Assembly (NCBI GenBank): GCA_948788915.1
Contig: CAQFOZ010000003.1
Coordinates: forward strand, 10,849 to 74,848
From: an uncultured Muribaculaceae bacterium
Lineage (GTDB): Bacteria > Bacteroidota > Bacteroidia > Bacteroidales > Muribaculaceae
Direction of reading: 5' to 3'
Length of the DNA: 64,000 nt
Shown: piece after piece, positions 25,781 to 35,953 of the stretch
Layout of the letters: each line of letters begins with the position of its first letter
Position numbering within the stretch: position 1 is the first letter of the stretch
The notes under the pieces: model-generated
Told to the model about the DNA's origin: nothing
The model's database searches: none
What the model saw: only the letters and a program-made list of their open reading frames with translations
Made by a program: the position numbers and the translations under genes

Positions 25781-27739
25781 ATGGCAAGTCTGGAAGAGGA
25801 GAAAAGTTATCAGGCTGATAATATTCAGGTCCTTGAGGGACTGGAGGCGGTTCGGAAACGTCCGTCAATGTATATCGGTGACACCGGTGTGAGAGGTCTT
25901 CACCATCTCGTTTATGAGGTTGTGGACAACTCAATAGATGAGGCGCTGGCGGGATTTGCCAGCCATATAGAGGTGACCATTACAGAGGATAACTCTATAA
26001 AGGTTGTCGACAATGGACGAGGCATTCCTGTGGATATGCATGAAAAAATGCACAAACCGGCTTTGGAGGTGGTGCTTACCGTGCTTCACGCGGGAGGTAA
26101 ATTCGATAAGGGTTCTTACAAAGTTTCCGGAGGTCTACATGGTGTGGGTGTAAGCTGCGTGAACGCGCTTTCCGACTATCTCAGGGCTGAGATTCACCGT
26201 GAAGGTAAAATATACATGCAGGAGTATGCTTTGGGCAAGCCTACAAGTAAACTGATTGTCATTGGAGAGAGCGACCATACCGGGACAACGATCTTTTTTC
26301 ACCCGGACGCTACAATCTTCTCTGAAACGGTATATGATTATGAAACCCTTGCAAGCCGGCTCCGGGATCTCGCATTCCTGAATGCGGGTATTACTCTTAC
26401 ACTCACCGATCTTCGTGTTCTCAACGAGAAGGGAGAACCTCGTATGGATGTTTTCCATAGCGAGGAAGGTCTTAAGGAGTTCGTGAAATATATCGATGCC
26501 GGCAAGGAGCCTCTTATAGAAGATATCATTCACCTCAACACCGAGAAAAATGGTGTGCCTATAGAGGTGGCAATGACCTACAATACGGATTACAATGAGA
26601 ATATATATTCTTATGTAAACAATATCAATACGATAGAAGGTGGAACGCATCTTACCGGTTTCCGTCGTGGACTTACAACTACCCTTAAGAAATATGCCGA
26701 CGACAACCATCTTCTCGACAAGATGAAGATAGAGCTCTCAAAAGAAGACTTTCGTGACGGCCTTACGGCGGTAATTTCCGTAAAAGTCGCCGAACCTCAG
26801 TTTGAGGGCCAGACAAAAACCAAGCTTGGTAATAATGAGGTTGCCGGTGCCGTACAAAGCTCTGTCAGCGAGGCTTTGCGCAACTATCTTGAGGAGCATC
26901 CGAATCAGGCGAGGGTGATTGTCAATAAGGTTAAACTGGCAGCGGAGGCTCGTCATGCCGCATACAACGCAAAAATGCGTGTCCAGAACCGAAGCCCGTT
27001 GTCAGGGGCCGGTCTCCCGGGTAAACTGGCACCGTGTAAAAGCCGTATTGCCGAAGAATGCGAGCTGTTCCTTGTCGAGGGTGATTCTGCGGGTGGATCT
27101 GCAAAGCAGGGACGTAACCCGCGTTATCAGGCTATCCTCCCGCTGAGAGGTAAGATACTTAATGTGGAAAAAGCCAACGACAGCAAGGTGCTCAGCAGCG
27201 ACGATATTGTCAATATGTATAAGGCTCTTGGCGTGACAATCGGAACCGAAGAGGATTCCAAAGCTCCGAACATGTCCAAGCTTCGTTATCATAAGATTGT
27301 GATTATGACCGATGCCGATGTGGACGGTGCACATATCGCAACATTGTTAATGACATTCTTCTATCGCCGTATGCGTCCTATAATTGACAACGGTTACCTG
27401 TATATAGCCACTCCTCCTCTTTATAAGTGCTCTACAAAAGGCAAGAATAAGAATGAGGAATATTGCTGGACAGACCAGCAGGTACAGCAATATGTCGACG
27501 ACAAATGTGGTGGTGAGCGAGGCAGACTGATTTTGCAGCGTTATAAAGGTCTTGGTGAAATGAATCCCGAGCAACTGTGGGAAACGACAATGGATCCGGA
27601 CAATCGTATGTTAAAGCAGGTGACACTTACAAATGCCGCTGAGGCAGACCGCACTTTCGCTGTCCTGATGGGAGAAGAAGTCGCACCACGCCGCGATTTT
27701 ATCGAAGCTCATGCTTCCTACGCCAACATCGATGCGTAA
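25781..27739 (+). CDS. gyrB: DNA gyrase subunit B
   Basis: 652 residues. GHKL ATPase domain at the start (EAVRKRPSMYIGDTG, HHLVYEVVDNSIDEAL, VDNGRGIPVDMH, GGLHGVGVSCVNAL), the transducer domain with QTKTKLGN, the TOPRIM domain with EGDSAGGSAKQGR near residue 432 and MTDADVDGAHI, and a closing QRYKGLGEMNPEQLW. With GyrA it introduces negative supercoils using ATP. GyrA is not in the window. GyrB rather than ParE is preferred from length and close fit to GyrB motifs. Confidence 0.94.
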   Translation: MASLEEEKSYQADNIQVLEGLEAVRKRPSMYIGDTGVRGLHHLVYEVVDNSIDEALAGFASHIEVTITEDNSIKVVDNGRGIPVDMHEKMHKPALEVVLTVLHAGGKFDKGSYKVSGGLHGVGVSCVNALSDYLRAEIHREGKIYMQEYALGKPTSKLIVIGESDHTGTTIFFHPDATIFSETVYDYETLASRLRDLAFLNAGITLTLTDLRVLNEKGEPRMDVFHSEEGLKEFVKYIDAGKEPLIEDIIHLNTEKNGVPIEVAMTYNTDYNENIYSYVNNINTIEGGTHLTGFRRGLTTTLKKYADDNHLLDKMKIELSKEDFRDGLTAVISVKVAEPQFEGQTKTKLGNNEVAGAVQSSVSEALRNYLEEHPNQARVIVNKVKLAAEARHAAYNAKMRVQNRSPLSGAGLPGKLAPCKSRIAEECELFLVEGDSAGGSAKQGRNPRYQAILPLRGKILNVEKANDSKVLSSDDIVNMYKALGVTIGTEEDSKAPNMSKLRYHKIVIMTDADVDGAHIATLLMTFFYRRMRPIIDNGYLYIATPPLYKCSTKGKNKNEEYCWTDQQVQQYVDDKCGGERGRLILQRYKGLGEMNPEQLWETTMDPDNRMLKQVTLTNAAEADRTFAVLMGEEVAPRRDFIEAHASYANIDA

Positions 27740-27760
27740 TTAATAAAACTGATATTTACG

Positions 27761-27801
27761 GACAGAGAGGTATGTGTCAAAATGACGCATACCTCTCTGT
27801 C
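27761..27801. terminator. terminator between gyrB and the convergent pilus operon
   Basis: GACAGAGAGGTATGTGTCA (27761-27779) pairs with TGACGCATACCTCTCTGTC (27783-27801), with one G-T wobble. It lies between the converging gyrB and pilus genes and may serve both. Confidence 0.85.
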
Positions 27802-27820
27802 TGTAAAATACAAAATAATA

Positions 27821-30800
27821 TCATTGCCGCTGTTTCGGCGGTTTTGTTGACACGGGGCGCACGGCGAAACCGTCCGTATTATAGAAGTCCGCCGACGGAT
27901 CTATGATGGTATTTGAGCCTCTGCTGGCTCCGTCGCTCCATATCTTTCCGCTCTCGATATCGCTGCGATGGAACTTCAGGTGGTAGGAATTTGTCGAATC
28001 CTGTACGTTGTTGAACCAGACATAACCTTCTCCCTTGACATTTTCTGTCTTATTCGGATATTCTACAACTTGTGCTTTGGCATCATAATCCCGGTAACCG
28101 GAGACCGGGAAGATGATGGATTGAAGTTTTTTAGGGTCTGTATAAAGCTCCAGAATCTCGCTGTTTACGGTCTCTTTATTGTAGTAATCCGACATGTTGC
28201 TCTCAAGTACATCATACCAGTCGTATGGAAACATTGCTTTTTTTCCGAGAGTTGTGAATCCGGTGAATAATGTGTTGTCACCAACCTGATATCCCGGAGG
28301 ACAAGGATCATAGACCGTCTTTTTGCCATTGTTTGACCACAGGTCTGCGGGTGATTTATTTATACTTTTATAAGAGGTCCCATCAGGCACTCTTGGTGCA
28401 TTATGCCATTTGTCAGGGTTTTTGACAAGTACATCAAGACAATCCTTGGTGAGCTTTCTCCCTACATTATTCTGGAACGTTAAAGGTTCCGTATAAAGCC
28501 GCGGAGGATTATACTGGCCCCACACGTCATAAAGTTTGCCGTCATGATCCCATCTCTGTTTGTTTTGCCAGAGATCATTTGAGCCGACAAACGGATCCTT
28601 ACGTCCCCACTGGTAATAGGGATGGTCGCCACGGGGAAGTAGAATATGGGGATATTGCTCGATCTCCCTGGTTATCTCTTTGTCTCCGAACCTGAATGTT
28701 ATCTTGCACTTGCGGCGCTTGTAATATTTTATCGCCTTGTTGCCAGAACACCAGCCAAGATTGACAGGCATCACATCGAATGCTTTCTCTTCATGGTTGG
28801 TAACCCGGATATTCTTCTCGAAATCTCCAAAACCGAAACGGGTCGCCCAGATGTGCCAGCTCCAGACAGCTTTTGTGCTTCCGCTTTTTCCATATATCGG
28901 AACTTTATTTTGATATATGGAATCTCTGTTCATATAGACATATTCATCTTCACTTGCCTTATTGTCAATCAAGGCTATTACGGCATTCCCCTCCTGTATT
29001 TTACCGATCTGGAATTTTATCCCCCCTTTGCCACCAAAAAGAGTGGCATCATACTCTATTGTACTTGGTGTGATAAGATATTGGTCATCTTGCTTGGCAT
29101 CCTGCCATATAAGTTTTACGCTTACATCGGAGAGGTCTATTTTTTTGGTCGGGTCGTTTTTTCTTGTGTTGTCTATGATATAAGGTGCTGTAATTGGCTC
29201 GTTAAGATGGTTTACAATGTGTGTCGAAGAGTAGGCGGCCTGGTTGGGGCCTCCGTCTGTGATTGCATTGCCATACACCAGGGGAAAGCAATACCAGCCG
29301 GGTGCGCCCACCATGTAGCAGTTGGCGGTGTTCTCGACATTACTTCCTCCGTTTTCGTTGGAAAGGTTATACGGGGCGGCTTTACTGCCCGGCACAGTGG
29401 CGGCAGGGAATAAGTCATTGATTTTTTTTGAGGTCGGTTCCGCCATAGAGGCGACAAAAGTATATTTCTTTTGAGTTCTGTCTTCACTCACTGTGCCCTC
29501 GGTGGTTGTAATCCATCCCGGGTTGGGGCTGTCTGTCTCCCATTCTTCGGTCAGGTCATTGTACGAATAATAAGTATAGGTGATTTTATCCGGCTCTATC
29601 CATGTATTGGACGGACCTGTGGCATAGCTGGTAACCGTGATTGAATTCTGATTGTTGAAGGTGTGTCCGGCGTTATGGATATAAACACAGTCAGGATCAG
29701 GTACAAAAAATTTGCCTTGATAGTTCACGTCTTCAGGATATGTGATATCCAGATATTTCTCGCTATACTCGATATGCCAGTCCACGTCATTGCCATACCC
29801 TTTGAACTGCATCGTGATTTTGTAATGGTGGTTGCGGACCAGATCGAAATTTTTCACCGCGTCTTGCCCGAGCATGAACCGGTAGATGATCTTGCCTTCA
29901 GATTTATATTCGGGCCGGGCAGCGACATAATATCCCTCCACTTCAAGGTAAGTGCCGTTTGTGACACCGTCATACGGTGTGGAATCTATTATCCCGTCTC
30001 CGTCGTAGTCTTGGCTTTTTTTGGATGCGCCTTCCGGTTCTCCCTGCATGTTTTCATAGCAGGGAAGTGCCTTGGCATTGTCGTCATGAAAACTTGTAAC
30101 ATCTTGCTCTCCCCACACATCTTTCGGTAAAAACGTATCTGTTTTTGTTACTTTGGGCCAGGCATTGTGGTCTTCACCATTTCCGTAGTTGATGGAATAT
30201 GTTGTCTGGGCGTGTCCAATATCGTTGGTTCCGACAGCCGAAGGCGTTCCCAGAAGTGCATGGGATGCCACTTGTTTAAGTACAGCATTTTTAATATAGA
30301 CTGTAACGCCCTCTTTAAGGTTTGTTCCGTCAAAATCGACAGTAACTTTCGAGGTTGCCCTGCGCACCCAGGAATGAAGGCTATTACGGTCCGGGGTAAT
30401 GGTAAGAAGATCATTCTCTTCAAATTTCTCATTGTCGGGGACGGAGGTGCTTTGTCTGAAAACACCGAACATTTCAAGGTCTTCCTCAATGTCATCGTCC
30501 CAGGCAAGCTTGAAATTCCTAAGCTCATCGATAGATGTAACTTCCCTGAGGGCCTCTTTCTGGGTGTCGGAGATATTTGCAACGGCAAAAACATAATAAC
30601 GCCCTGACCGTACTTTCTTTTTGAAAGTGACTCTTTCGTGTGTGGATCCTTCTGAAAGAGTGTGTGTGAAATTCACATCTCCGCTGTATTCATCTTTTTC
30701 CCCTTTTGAATTGAAGAAGAAAACATACAGCGATTTTATGCCATTGTATTTCGTTCCATCCGGTGCTTCGGCACGTGTCTGTACTTCCGTCGGTACAAGC

Positions 30801-30961
30801 GGCCTGTAAATAACCTCCCCCCGGATTTCAACTTCCGCGTCTGGTATCGCCACCGGTTCGTATAGAAAGTCATCCCTGCATCCTGTGAGTATGATAGCCG
30901 CAGCCAGTAATGTCGGGATGATCGAAAAAATGATACTATATTTTTTTATTACATTAGACAT
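27821..30961 (-). CDS. type V pilus accessory/tip lipoprotein, large
   Basis: 1046 residues, last gene of the pilus operon. Lipobox IILTGC near residue 28. The N-terminal third is fimbrillin-like (SLYVFFFNSKGE, RYYVFAVANISD, SWVRRATSKVTVDFDG), the middle carries Ig-like strands, and the last 230 residues show WGRKDPF, VYDPCPPGYQVG and a final GFAVRPVS, a module common in DUF4906 and related Bacteroidales fimbrial or surface proteins. By position and size it is probably the tip adhesin or an accessory subunit, exported as a lipoprotein and then assembled. The binding target is unknown. The gene starts 40 bp after the preceding one. Confidence 0.65.
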   Translation of the reverse strand: MSNVIKKYSIIFSIIPTLLAAAIILTGCRDDFLYEPVAIPDAEVEIRGEVIYRPLVPTEVQTRAEAPDGTKYNGIKSLYVFFFNSKGEKDEYSGDVNFTHTLSEGSTHERVTFKKKVRSGRYYVFAVANISDTQKEALREVTSIDELRNFKLAWDDDIEEDLEMFGVFRQSTSVPDNEKFEENDLLTITPDRNSLHSWVRRATSKVTVDFDGTNLKEGVTVYIKNAVLKQVASHALLGTPSAVGTNDIGHAQTTYSINYGNGEDHNAWPKVTKTDTFLPKDVWGEQDVTSFHDDNAKALPCYENMQGEPEGASKKSQDYDGDGIIDSTPYDGVTNGTYLEVEGYYVAARPEYKSEGKIIYRFMLGQDAVKNFDLVRNHHYKITMQFKGYGNDVDWHIEYSEKYLDITYPEDVNYQGKFFVPDPDCVYIHNAGHTFNNQNSITVTSYATGPSNTWIEPDKITYTYYSYNDLTEEWETDSPNPGWITTTEGTVSEDRTQKKYTFVASMAEPTSKKINDLFPAATVPGSKAAPYNLSNENGGSNVENTANCYMVGAPGWYCFPLVYGNAITDGGPNQAAYSSTHIVNHLNEPITAPYIIDNTRKNDPTKKIDLSDVSVKLIWQDAKQDDQYLITPSTIEYDATLFGGKGGIKFQIGKIQEGNAVIALIDNKASEDEYVYMNRDSIYQNKVPIYGKSGSTKAVWSWHIWATRFGFGDFEKNIRVTNHEEKAFDVMPVNLGWCSGNKAIKYYKRRKCKITFRFGDKEITREIEQYPHILLPRGDHPYYQWGRKDPFVGSNDLWQNKQRWDHDGKLYDVWGQYNPPRLYTEPLTFQNNVGRKLTKDCLDVLVKNPDKWHNAPRVPDGTSYKSINKSPADLWSNNGKKTVYDPCPPGYQVGDNTLFTGFTTLGKKAMFPYDWYDVLESNMSDYYNKETVNSEILELYTDPKKLQSIIFPVSGYRDYDAKAQVVEYPNKTENVKGEGYVWFNNVQDSTNSYHLKFHRSDIESGKIWSDGASRGSNTIIDPSADFYNTDGFAVRPVSTKPPKQRQ

Positions 30962-31001
30962 AATTGTTCAATTTTTTTAGGAGATCCGATATGTCACAGG
31001 A

Positions 31002-32696
31002 TCACTCAAGGTATTGTACCCATTCTCCGAGTATGGCCTTTCTCTTTGCAACTGTATCTCCTTCCTTCCAGGGATAACGGTTGCCGAGAACGTCAAACCA
31101 GTATCTTGGGTTATAAGAGTTGTGGTCGTATCCCGGCCAGTTATATGCCACAATGCTGTATTCCAGTCTGTCCCATTCATTCAGGGTGCGGAAACAGCTC
31201 AACCTGAGAGTCTCGTCAAGCCATACGCGCTGTTTCAGGTCATTTAGATAATACGTCCAGTTTACATTTTCATATCCCGTTCTGCCGGCAGGATAGAGAA
31301 AGTATTTCTTTCGGGTCTCCTTCTCGAAAAAATGGTCCAGTCCTGCGGCGGTTCGCTCGTAATCCGCATACACAAGCAGATACTCTTTACTGTTGATGGT
31401 TACAAACTTTCCCTCGTCGTTTTTCGGACCGAGATATAATGGAACCGCTGTCGCGGGGTCGCGATAATTGCCGTCATACCAGCAGACCCTGCCTTGGCGA
31501 TCTTTACCCACTATATATCCCGTAAATTCATCCCTTTCCAGTCCGTAATCCGGTTTGAGTTCTACATGTGTGAAAGGGATTACATCAACTGTCCACACTA
31601 TGTCTTTACCTCTTGCTGTGACGTTGAATTTGTACCAGTTGTTGCGGGCTATGTCAAAGTGTTGTCCCGGTGTCGCGCCTGCCGGCGGATTGTCGGTATA
31701 ATGGAAATCAATCTCTTGTTCTACTTCGCGCCCTCCGGCTGCTATGTCCCCGATGGTAAAACGTATCTTGATGCGTGAGCGCGTATCAAGAGGCTCTTTC
31801 TCGTCATTGACATTTCTGTATTCAGGCACAAATGCTATGTAGTGCCCCGAGCTTTCCTCTTTTGTCAACGCCAATGCTATATCGGTTGCGCCACCCGGTA
31901 TATGTACGGGTGTGTAGTCGGTGAGCCATGAACCGGTCACATAGTCGCTCTGTTTAGTGACGTTTGCCGGTGCCTTGTAGCCCTTGTTGTTGGAATGGGT
32001 TAGTGAGACGGAGTTGACTACCGGTGTCTCTGCGAAGTCCACGAAATTAACGTTCACCTCAACCTTGGCATAGGCGCGCAGAAGGTAAATCGTACCAAGC
32101 TCCGAAGTCTCTTTCCCGGCTATGAAGTCTGGCACTCCGCTCTCGAATTCAGTAACCCCGTACATCGGGATAAGGTTGTCGGCCGATAGCTCAGTCTTTT
32201 GCTGTGAGAACATAAACTTGGCCTCGTTAGCGGCACAGAGCTGCTGTATGGTGGTTATTCCGGGAACAGGGTCGGCATAGATGTCCCAGTTTGCCAGTAC
32301 CACGAAGCGGCAGCCTGTCGACAATGCGCTCGTCACCTCCTCCGTGTTTTCCAGCTGCATACGGATCGTATATTTATTCCCTTCAATATTTTGGATGCCT
32401 ACAGCTTCCGGTGCTTTGATGAATTTGTTATCCTTATTGAATAAAAAACAACGGAAGTCTTTGCGGGAAAAATCAATAAAATTCTCCAGACCGCTCCCGG
32501 TCTCATATTCCCCGCTGGTAACGTTGGCTCTGGTATTCTCGTTGGCCGTGTCTCCCAAATCGAGAGTGAAAACAGCCTGAATATTACTCTCAATTTCGGG
32601 TAAGGATTCTTCTTTACTGCCGCACGCCACCATAAAATGCATGGCGAATGCCGCCATGCTGACCACCATGCTACGTACAATAAACGTTTTCATCAA
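31002..32696 (-). CDS. type V pilus accessory lipoprotein (fimbrillin-like)
   Basis: 564 residues. Lipobox FMVAC near residue 25, then a Mfa/Fim-like N-terminal domain (IQAVFTLDLGDTANENTRA, FRCFLFNKDN, CRFVVLANWDIYA) and a C-terminal domain with KKYFLYPAGRTGYENVNW and a closing KAILGEWVQYLE. A C-terminal core of this kind follows the anchor gene in many Bacteroidales fim/mfa operons. Likely a minor pilin that joins tip and shaft. The gene lies 18 bp after the Mfa2-like gene, with a short gap to the large subunit. Confidence 0.65.
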   Translation of the reverse strand: MMKTFIVRSMVVSMAAFAMHFMVACGSKEESLPEIESNIQAVFTLDLGDTANENTRANVTSGEYETGSGLENFIDFSRKDFRCFLFNKDNKFIKAPEAVGIQNIEGNKYTIRMQLENTEEVTSALSTGCRFVVLANWDIYADPVPGITTIQQLCAANEAKFMFSQQKTELSADNLIPMYGVTEFESGVPDFIAGKETSELGTIYLLRAYAKVEVNVNFVDFAETPVVNSVSLTHSNNKGYKAPANVTKQSDYVTGSWLTDYTPVHIPGGATDIALALTKEESSGHYIAFVPEYRNVNDEKEPLDTRSRIKIRFTIGDIAAGGREVEQEIDFHYTDNPPAGATPGQHFDIARNNWYKFNVTARGKDIVWTVDVIPFTHVELKPDYGLERDEFTGYIVGKDRQGRVCWYDGNYRDPATAVPLYLGPKNDEGKFVTINSKEYLLVYADYERTAAGLDHFFEKETRKKYFLYPAGRTGYENVNWTYYLNDLKQRVWLDETLRLSCFRTLNEWDRLEYSIVAYNWPGYDHNSYNPRYWFDVLGNRYPWKEGDTVAKRKAILGEWVQYLE

Positions 32697-32714
32697 TCAA
32701 ATCCTTCTTTCAGA

Positions 32715-33779
32715 TCATTCAATATCAACGATATTCAACACCACACGCCATGAGTGGATCAGTATCTGGCTGTTAATCCACATATTGTTCTCGTCGAGGA
32801 AAAATGTCATCACATAGTCGTCCTCGCGGTCAAGAAATTCCTGATCACCCATCTTGCGGTTGTACTCCTCCTCGTAATAATCCTTAGCCAACAAAGCGTA
32901 GTCTATAACGGGGACGCGGGCTACCGTCCTGCCCTGCCGGTTGGTGATGGTAAGAAACATCTTTTTACGATGTGTTTCCATCATGCGTCCAACGGTCAGG
33001 TCGGCTATGGCTCCCTTTACATGAATGATGGCACGGGTATCGTCTTTACCCAGACCAGCCTCACCGGTCTGCTGTTTCCAGGGATGATAGGTGATATTCT
33101 CATCCCCAAGCAATTCGTTGTCATGTGCCATCAACCCGTTCTCGTCCTCTATTCGGAAGTTGAATTGACTGGCGTCTACATCCTCTCCCGAAAGGTGATG
33201 CAGGATGACGCGGATATGATTGGTGTTCTTGGTCAGTGGCATCATGTATTCGTAAACGCCTCCGTCTTCGCCGGCAGGCAGCGTCACGTCCTTTGTGCCG
33301 TGGAAAAGCCGGTACAAAGGTTCCTTGCTGTATGCGCCTGATTCGTCTCGCCTGCGGTTCAACGCGCACTGTATTTGCTCGATGCGGGTTTCGCCTACAC
33401 GGGCTTCGGGCACTGTGAAAGACTCTTCACGCTCTCCATCGTTCCGGAGTCCGCACCAGGCAAGTAGCCGGTAATCGCCGGCAGGAAGGTCAAGAGGCAT
33501 ATAATAGTTCTCGGCAGTGGCGGGATCTGTCTTCTCTTCACGTTGCCACACCAGTACGCCCGACTTGTCAAAGGCATACAGGTGAACCGACGAAACTTCG
33601 TTGGCGAAGGCATCCGCCCACTTCAGGTTCTTGTCGTATCGGAATTTGATACGGTAATGCACCGAACAGTCCCCCTCTCCGTCATAAACCCAGCTTTCGC
33701 AGGACGGAAGAGACAGTAGGCAGACCGACACCACGCAGACTTTGGTTGCCACACTCCTTATCAATGCCCGTATATCCAT
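32715..33779 (-). CDS. FimB/Mfa2 family fimbrial anchor subunit
   Basis: 354 residues. Lipobox LLSLPSC near residue 27, then CSVHYRIKFRYDKNL, VSSVHLYAFDKSGVLV and PAGDYRLLAWCGL, the core of the FimB/Mfa2 family. These lipoproteins stay in the outer membrane, anchor the pilus base and limit its length. The C-terminus SWRVVLNIVDIE resembles the last strand of the shaft pilin (SWRRVNNDVDLDW), as expected if both present similar strands for polymerisation. It follows the shaft gene after a 290-bp gap holding a hairpin. Confidence 0.8.
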   Translation of the reverse strand: MDIRALIRSVATKVCVVSVCLLSLPSCESWVYDGEGDCSVHYRIKFRYDKNLKWADAFANEVSSVHLYAFDKSGVLVWQREEKTDPATAENYYMPLDLPAGDYRLLAWCGLRNDGEREESFTVPEARVGETRIEQIQCALNRRRDESGAYSKEPLYRLFHGTKDVTLPAGEDGGVYEYMMPLTKNTNHIRVILHHLSGEDVDASQFNFRIEDENGLMAHDNELLGDENITYHPWKQQTGEAGLGKDDTRAIIHVKGAIADLTVGRMMETHRKKMFLTITNRQGRTVARVPVIDYALLAKDYYEEEYNRKMGDQEFLDREDDYVMTFFLDENNMWINSQILIHSWRVVLNIVDIE

Positions 33780-33946
33780 ATAATTACTCTTCGTTGTATA
33801 ATTCGTATTTTCCTATTATTTATATATTGTGTGCGGAATTTCCGCATCTGAAATTTCTCGTCGGAGGGATACCTCTTTTGTCTTCCGGTATCCGAGTCCA
33901 TCCCTTTTTCTGCCCCGGTATGTATGTGCTTTCATAATTTATGAGA

Positions 33947-33994
33947 GCAAGACGGGGAAATGGCAATCCCCGTGGACTTTCATCCCCGTCTTGC
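33947..33994 (-). terminator. hairpin between shaft pilin and anchor genes, possible attenuator
   Basis: On the minus strand GCAAGACGGGG pairs with CCCCGTCTTGC across a 26-nt loop. No T run follows in the direction of transcription, so it would act as a partial terminator or mRNA-stabilising 3' stem rather than a full stop. No gene is seen in the rest of the 33780-34069 gap. Confidence 0.55.
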
Positions 33995-34069
33995 TTAATA
34001 TTGTTTATCAATGGATATGTCTGCCTCACAAGGCGGACACATCTGCTTGTAAAGACTCTATGTTGATGC

Positions 34070-35887
34070 TTACCAATCCAAATCAACGTCGTTGTTGACT
34101 CTACGCCAGGAAAGAATCTTGATCTGTGCGGAGATGTAGGTGTCGTTATCCTCTTTGGGGTGTTGAGGAATGATTGTTTCATCCGGATTCAAAACAGGAG
34201 TACCCAAACCGGTTACCGACTTTAACTTGATATCATAGATGTGATTACGCACCACACCATAATATCCATATCCGGTTTCGTTGAGTCCTTGACCCAGATG
34301 TTTGATATCTGTATAATAATAGGTTAGACCATCATGCCATATTTTGGCTCCGGGCATATTGGAAAGATATTGATTTACCTCGTCAATATTTGTAAATTTC
34401 ACGGTGCCGTTTCTGTCTTTGTAATAGTCATTGCTTTCAGCATCTGTTGTCAAATTCAGATAGCATAAGTATCTTTCGCTTGCTTCTGTGTTGTCATTGG
34501 CTTTCCCTGCTTCTATAGCACTGACCAATTCTACCTCGTCTTGGGTAATGGTTCTATAACGTGTGACTTGGGCATCACCTTCTCCTTCAACCTCTTTTAC
34601 ATAAATACCGCGTTCAATAAGTGCGAACATTGCAGTTTTCAGTTCACTTTCAGTGTATTCGAGACCTGCCCATTTTGCCAGGCTGACAGGAGTTGCATTT
34701 TTGCTTTCATCCAATGTCACGAGCACTGCGGCGATAATGGCTTGTGTGCGGTTGCTTTTCGCATTTTCCGGGTTGTAATCGCTCTTTGTGCCATCTGCAA
34801 AATTGTCAGCCGCATTTTCCTGACAATAAGTATGTTCTCCAATGTTCTTGCCGATGCTGGTGAGATTATTATATTGAAGCGTAACACCGGTGGGGTTCAC
34901 AGCCCAGTAAGAACGGTAGTATGCCGGATGATTCCAAAACCAAAGACCGCTTAGGTTAGACCACGCGATTGTGGAATTTACTTTTTTGATAAAGTAAGAT
35001 TTATTGGCTGTTCCGGTAACATCCCAATTGGTAAATAGTATGTACACGTCTTTTTCGCCATTCTTAATTACCACTCCTTCTTTATCCTTCGCTTTGACTG
35101 CAGTGTACGTTTTGCCTTTGTAGTTCACATTTTGGACAGTTTCCATTGGAGGAATCGCTTTCTGCTCTCCAATTGCGCTCTGGCCGGTTTTGTTCCATTC
35201 CGTGCTCAGCTTCACTTTTGCCACAACGCGCTCTATATGTACTTTAACAGGATTATTCAAAGCCTCTTCTTCTGAGGTGCAAAGGTTTTCCGGCTTTATA
35301 AATGCACGGGATACCTGGCCTTTTTCGTCTGCATATGATGAACTTGTCATCATGAAATTGGCAGTTCCGTCTGATTTGGATATAGAACTGTAGTCACCAC
35401 TTAAGTTTGCGAGTTCAGTACGGTTATAGTCCTTGTTGTCATTAAGATTCGCTTTTTCGTAATTGGCTACGGCAATCATGGAGGCGACCTTTCCCTGGCT
35501 TTCCGGAGATATTACAATAATTGCTTTTAATTTTTGCTCAACATTCGGCATATTTGAGCCGTCTGTATCTGGAACAGGGGTTGCATCCAGAAAGTTCTTA
35601 TTGCCGGCAGAAATGCTGACCGGGCTTCCTGCGGCATCAAAGAAATAGAAGCGTAGCGAATTGACTTTGTTTTCATCCGGTGTGCCGATACCTTCTTGGA
35701 AGTCTCCGCTTCCCGGCTCAGTTCCTGCCTTGGTTTCATTCCCGGATGGACTAATAATTTCCACAGCCATGTACCGCCCTTCTTTCATGTCGCCACCCTC
35801 ATTTACATTCGGGAGGTCTTTTTCGGAACATGCACAAAATAGTACCATTCCGAATAAACTTACAGATACTTTGTGTAGTACTTTCAT
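34070..35887 (-). CDS. Mfa1-like major fimbrial (shaft) subunit
   Basis: 605 residues. Lipobox LFCAC near residue 20, followed by KVNSLRFYFFDAAG and VIVISPESQGKVASMIAVANY, the N-terminal domain of Mfa1/FimA-type fimbrillins. Residues about 190-600 form the C-terminal domain with VERVVAKVKLSTEW, VRNHIYDIKLKSV and a final SWRRVNNDVDLDW. In type V pili such subunits are exported as lipoproteins, trimmed at the surface and polymerised by strand exchange. The length suits Mfa1 (about 560) better than FimA (about 380). The name follows operon order and motif resemblance. Confidence 0.8.
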   Translation of the reverse strand: MKVLHKVSVSLFGMVLFCACSEKDLPNVNEGGDMKEGRYMAVEIISPSGNETKAGTEPGSGDFQEGIGTPDENKVNSLRFYFFDAAGSPVSISAGNKNFLDATPVPDTDGSNMPNVEQKLKAIIVISPESQGKVASMIAVANYEKANLNDNKDYNRTELANLSGDYSSISKSDGTANFMMTSSSYADEKGQVSRAFIKPENLCTSEEEALNNPVKVHIERVVAKVKLSTEWNKTGQSAIGEQKAIPPMETVQNVNYKGKTYTAVKAKDKEGVVIKNGEKDVYILFTNWDVTGTANKSYFIKKVNSTIAWSNLSGLWFWNHPAYYRSYWAVNPTGVTLQYNNLTSIGKNIGEHTYCQENAADNFADGTKSDYNPENAKSNRTQAIIAAVLVTLDESKNATPVSLAKWAGLEYTESELKTAMFALIERGIYVKEVEGEGDAQVTRYRTITQDEVELVSAIEAGKANDNTEASERYLCYLNLTTDAESNDYYKDRNGTVKFTNIDEVNQYLSNMPGAKIWHDGLTYYYTDIKHLGQGLNETGYGYYGVVRNHIYDIKLKSVTGLGTPVLNPDETIIPQHPKEDNDTYISAQIKILSWRRVNNDVDLDW

Positions 35888-35953
35888 TTTTGATCCTGTT
35901 TTTATTGATTGAATTATTATTATTATTTGGTTTATATTATCTGTGTTATGTCA

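Noticed and set aside
28646..29413. Plus-strand open frame of 255 codons opposite the large pilus subunit
   Set aside because: Antisense shadow of a gene with signal peptide and family motifs; its Cys- and Tyr-rich composition is typical of antisense translation.
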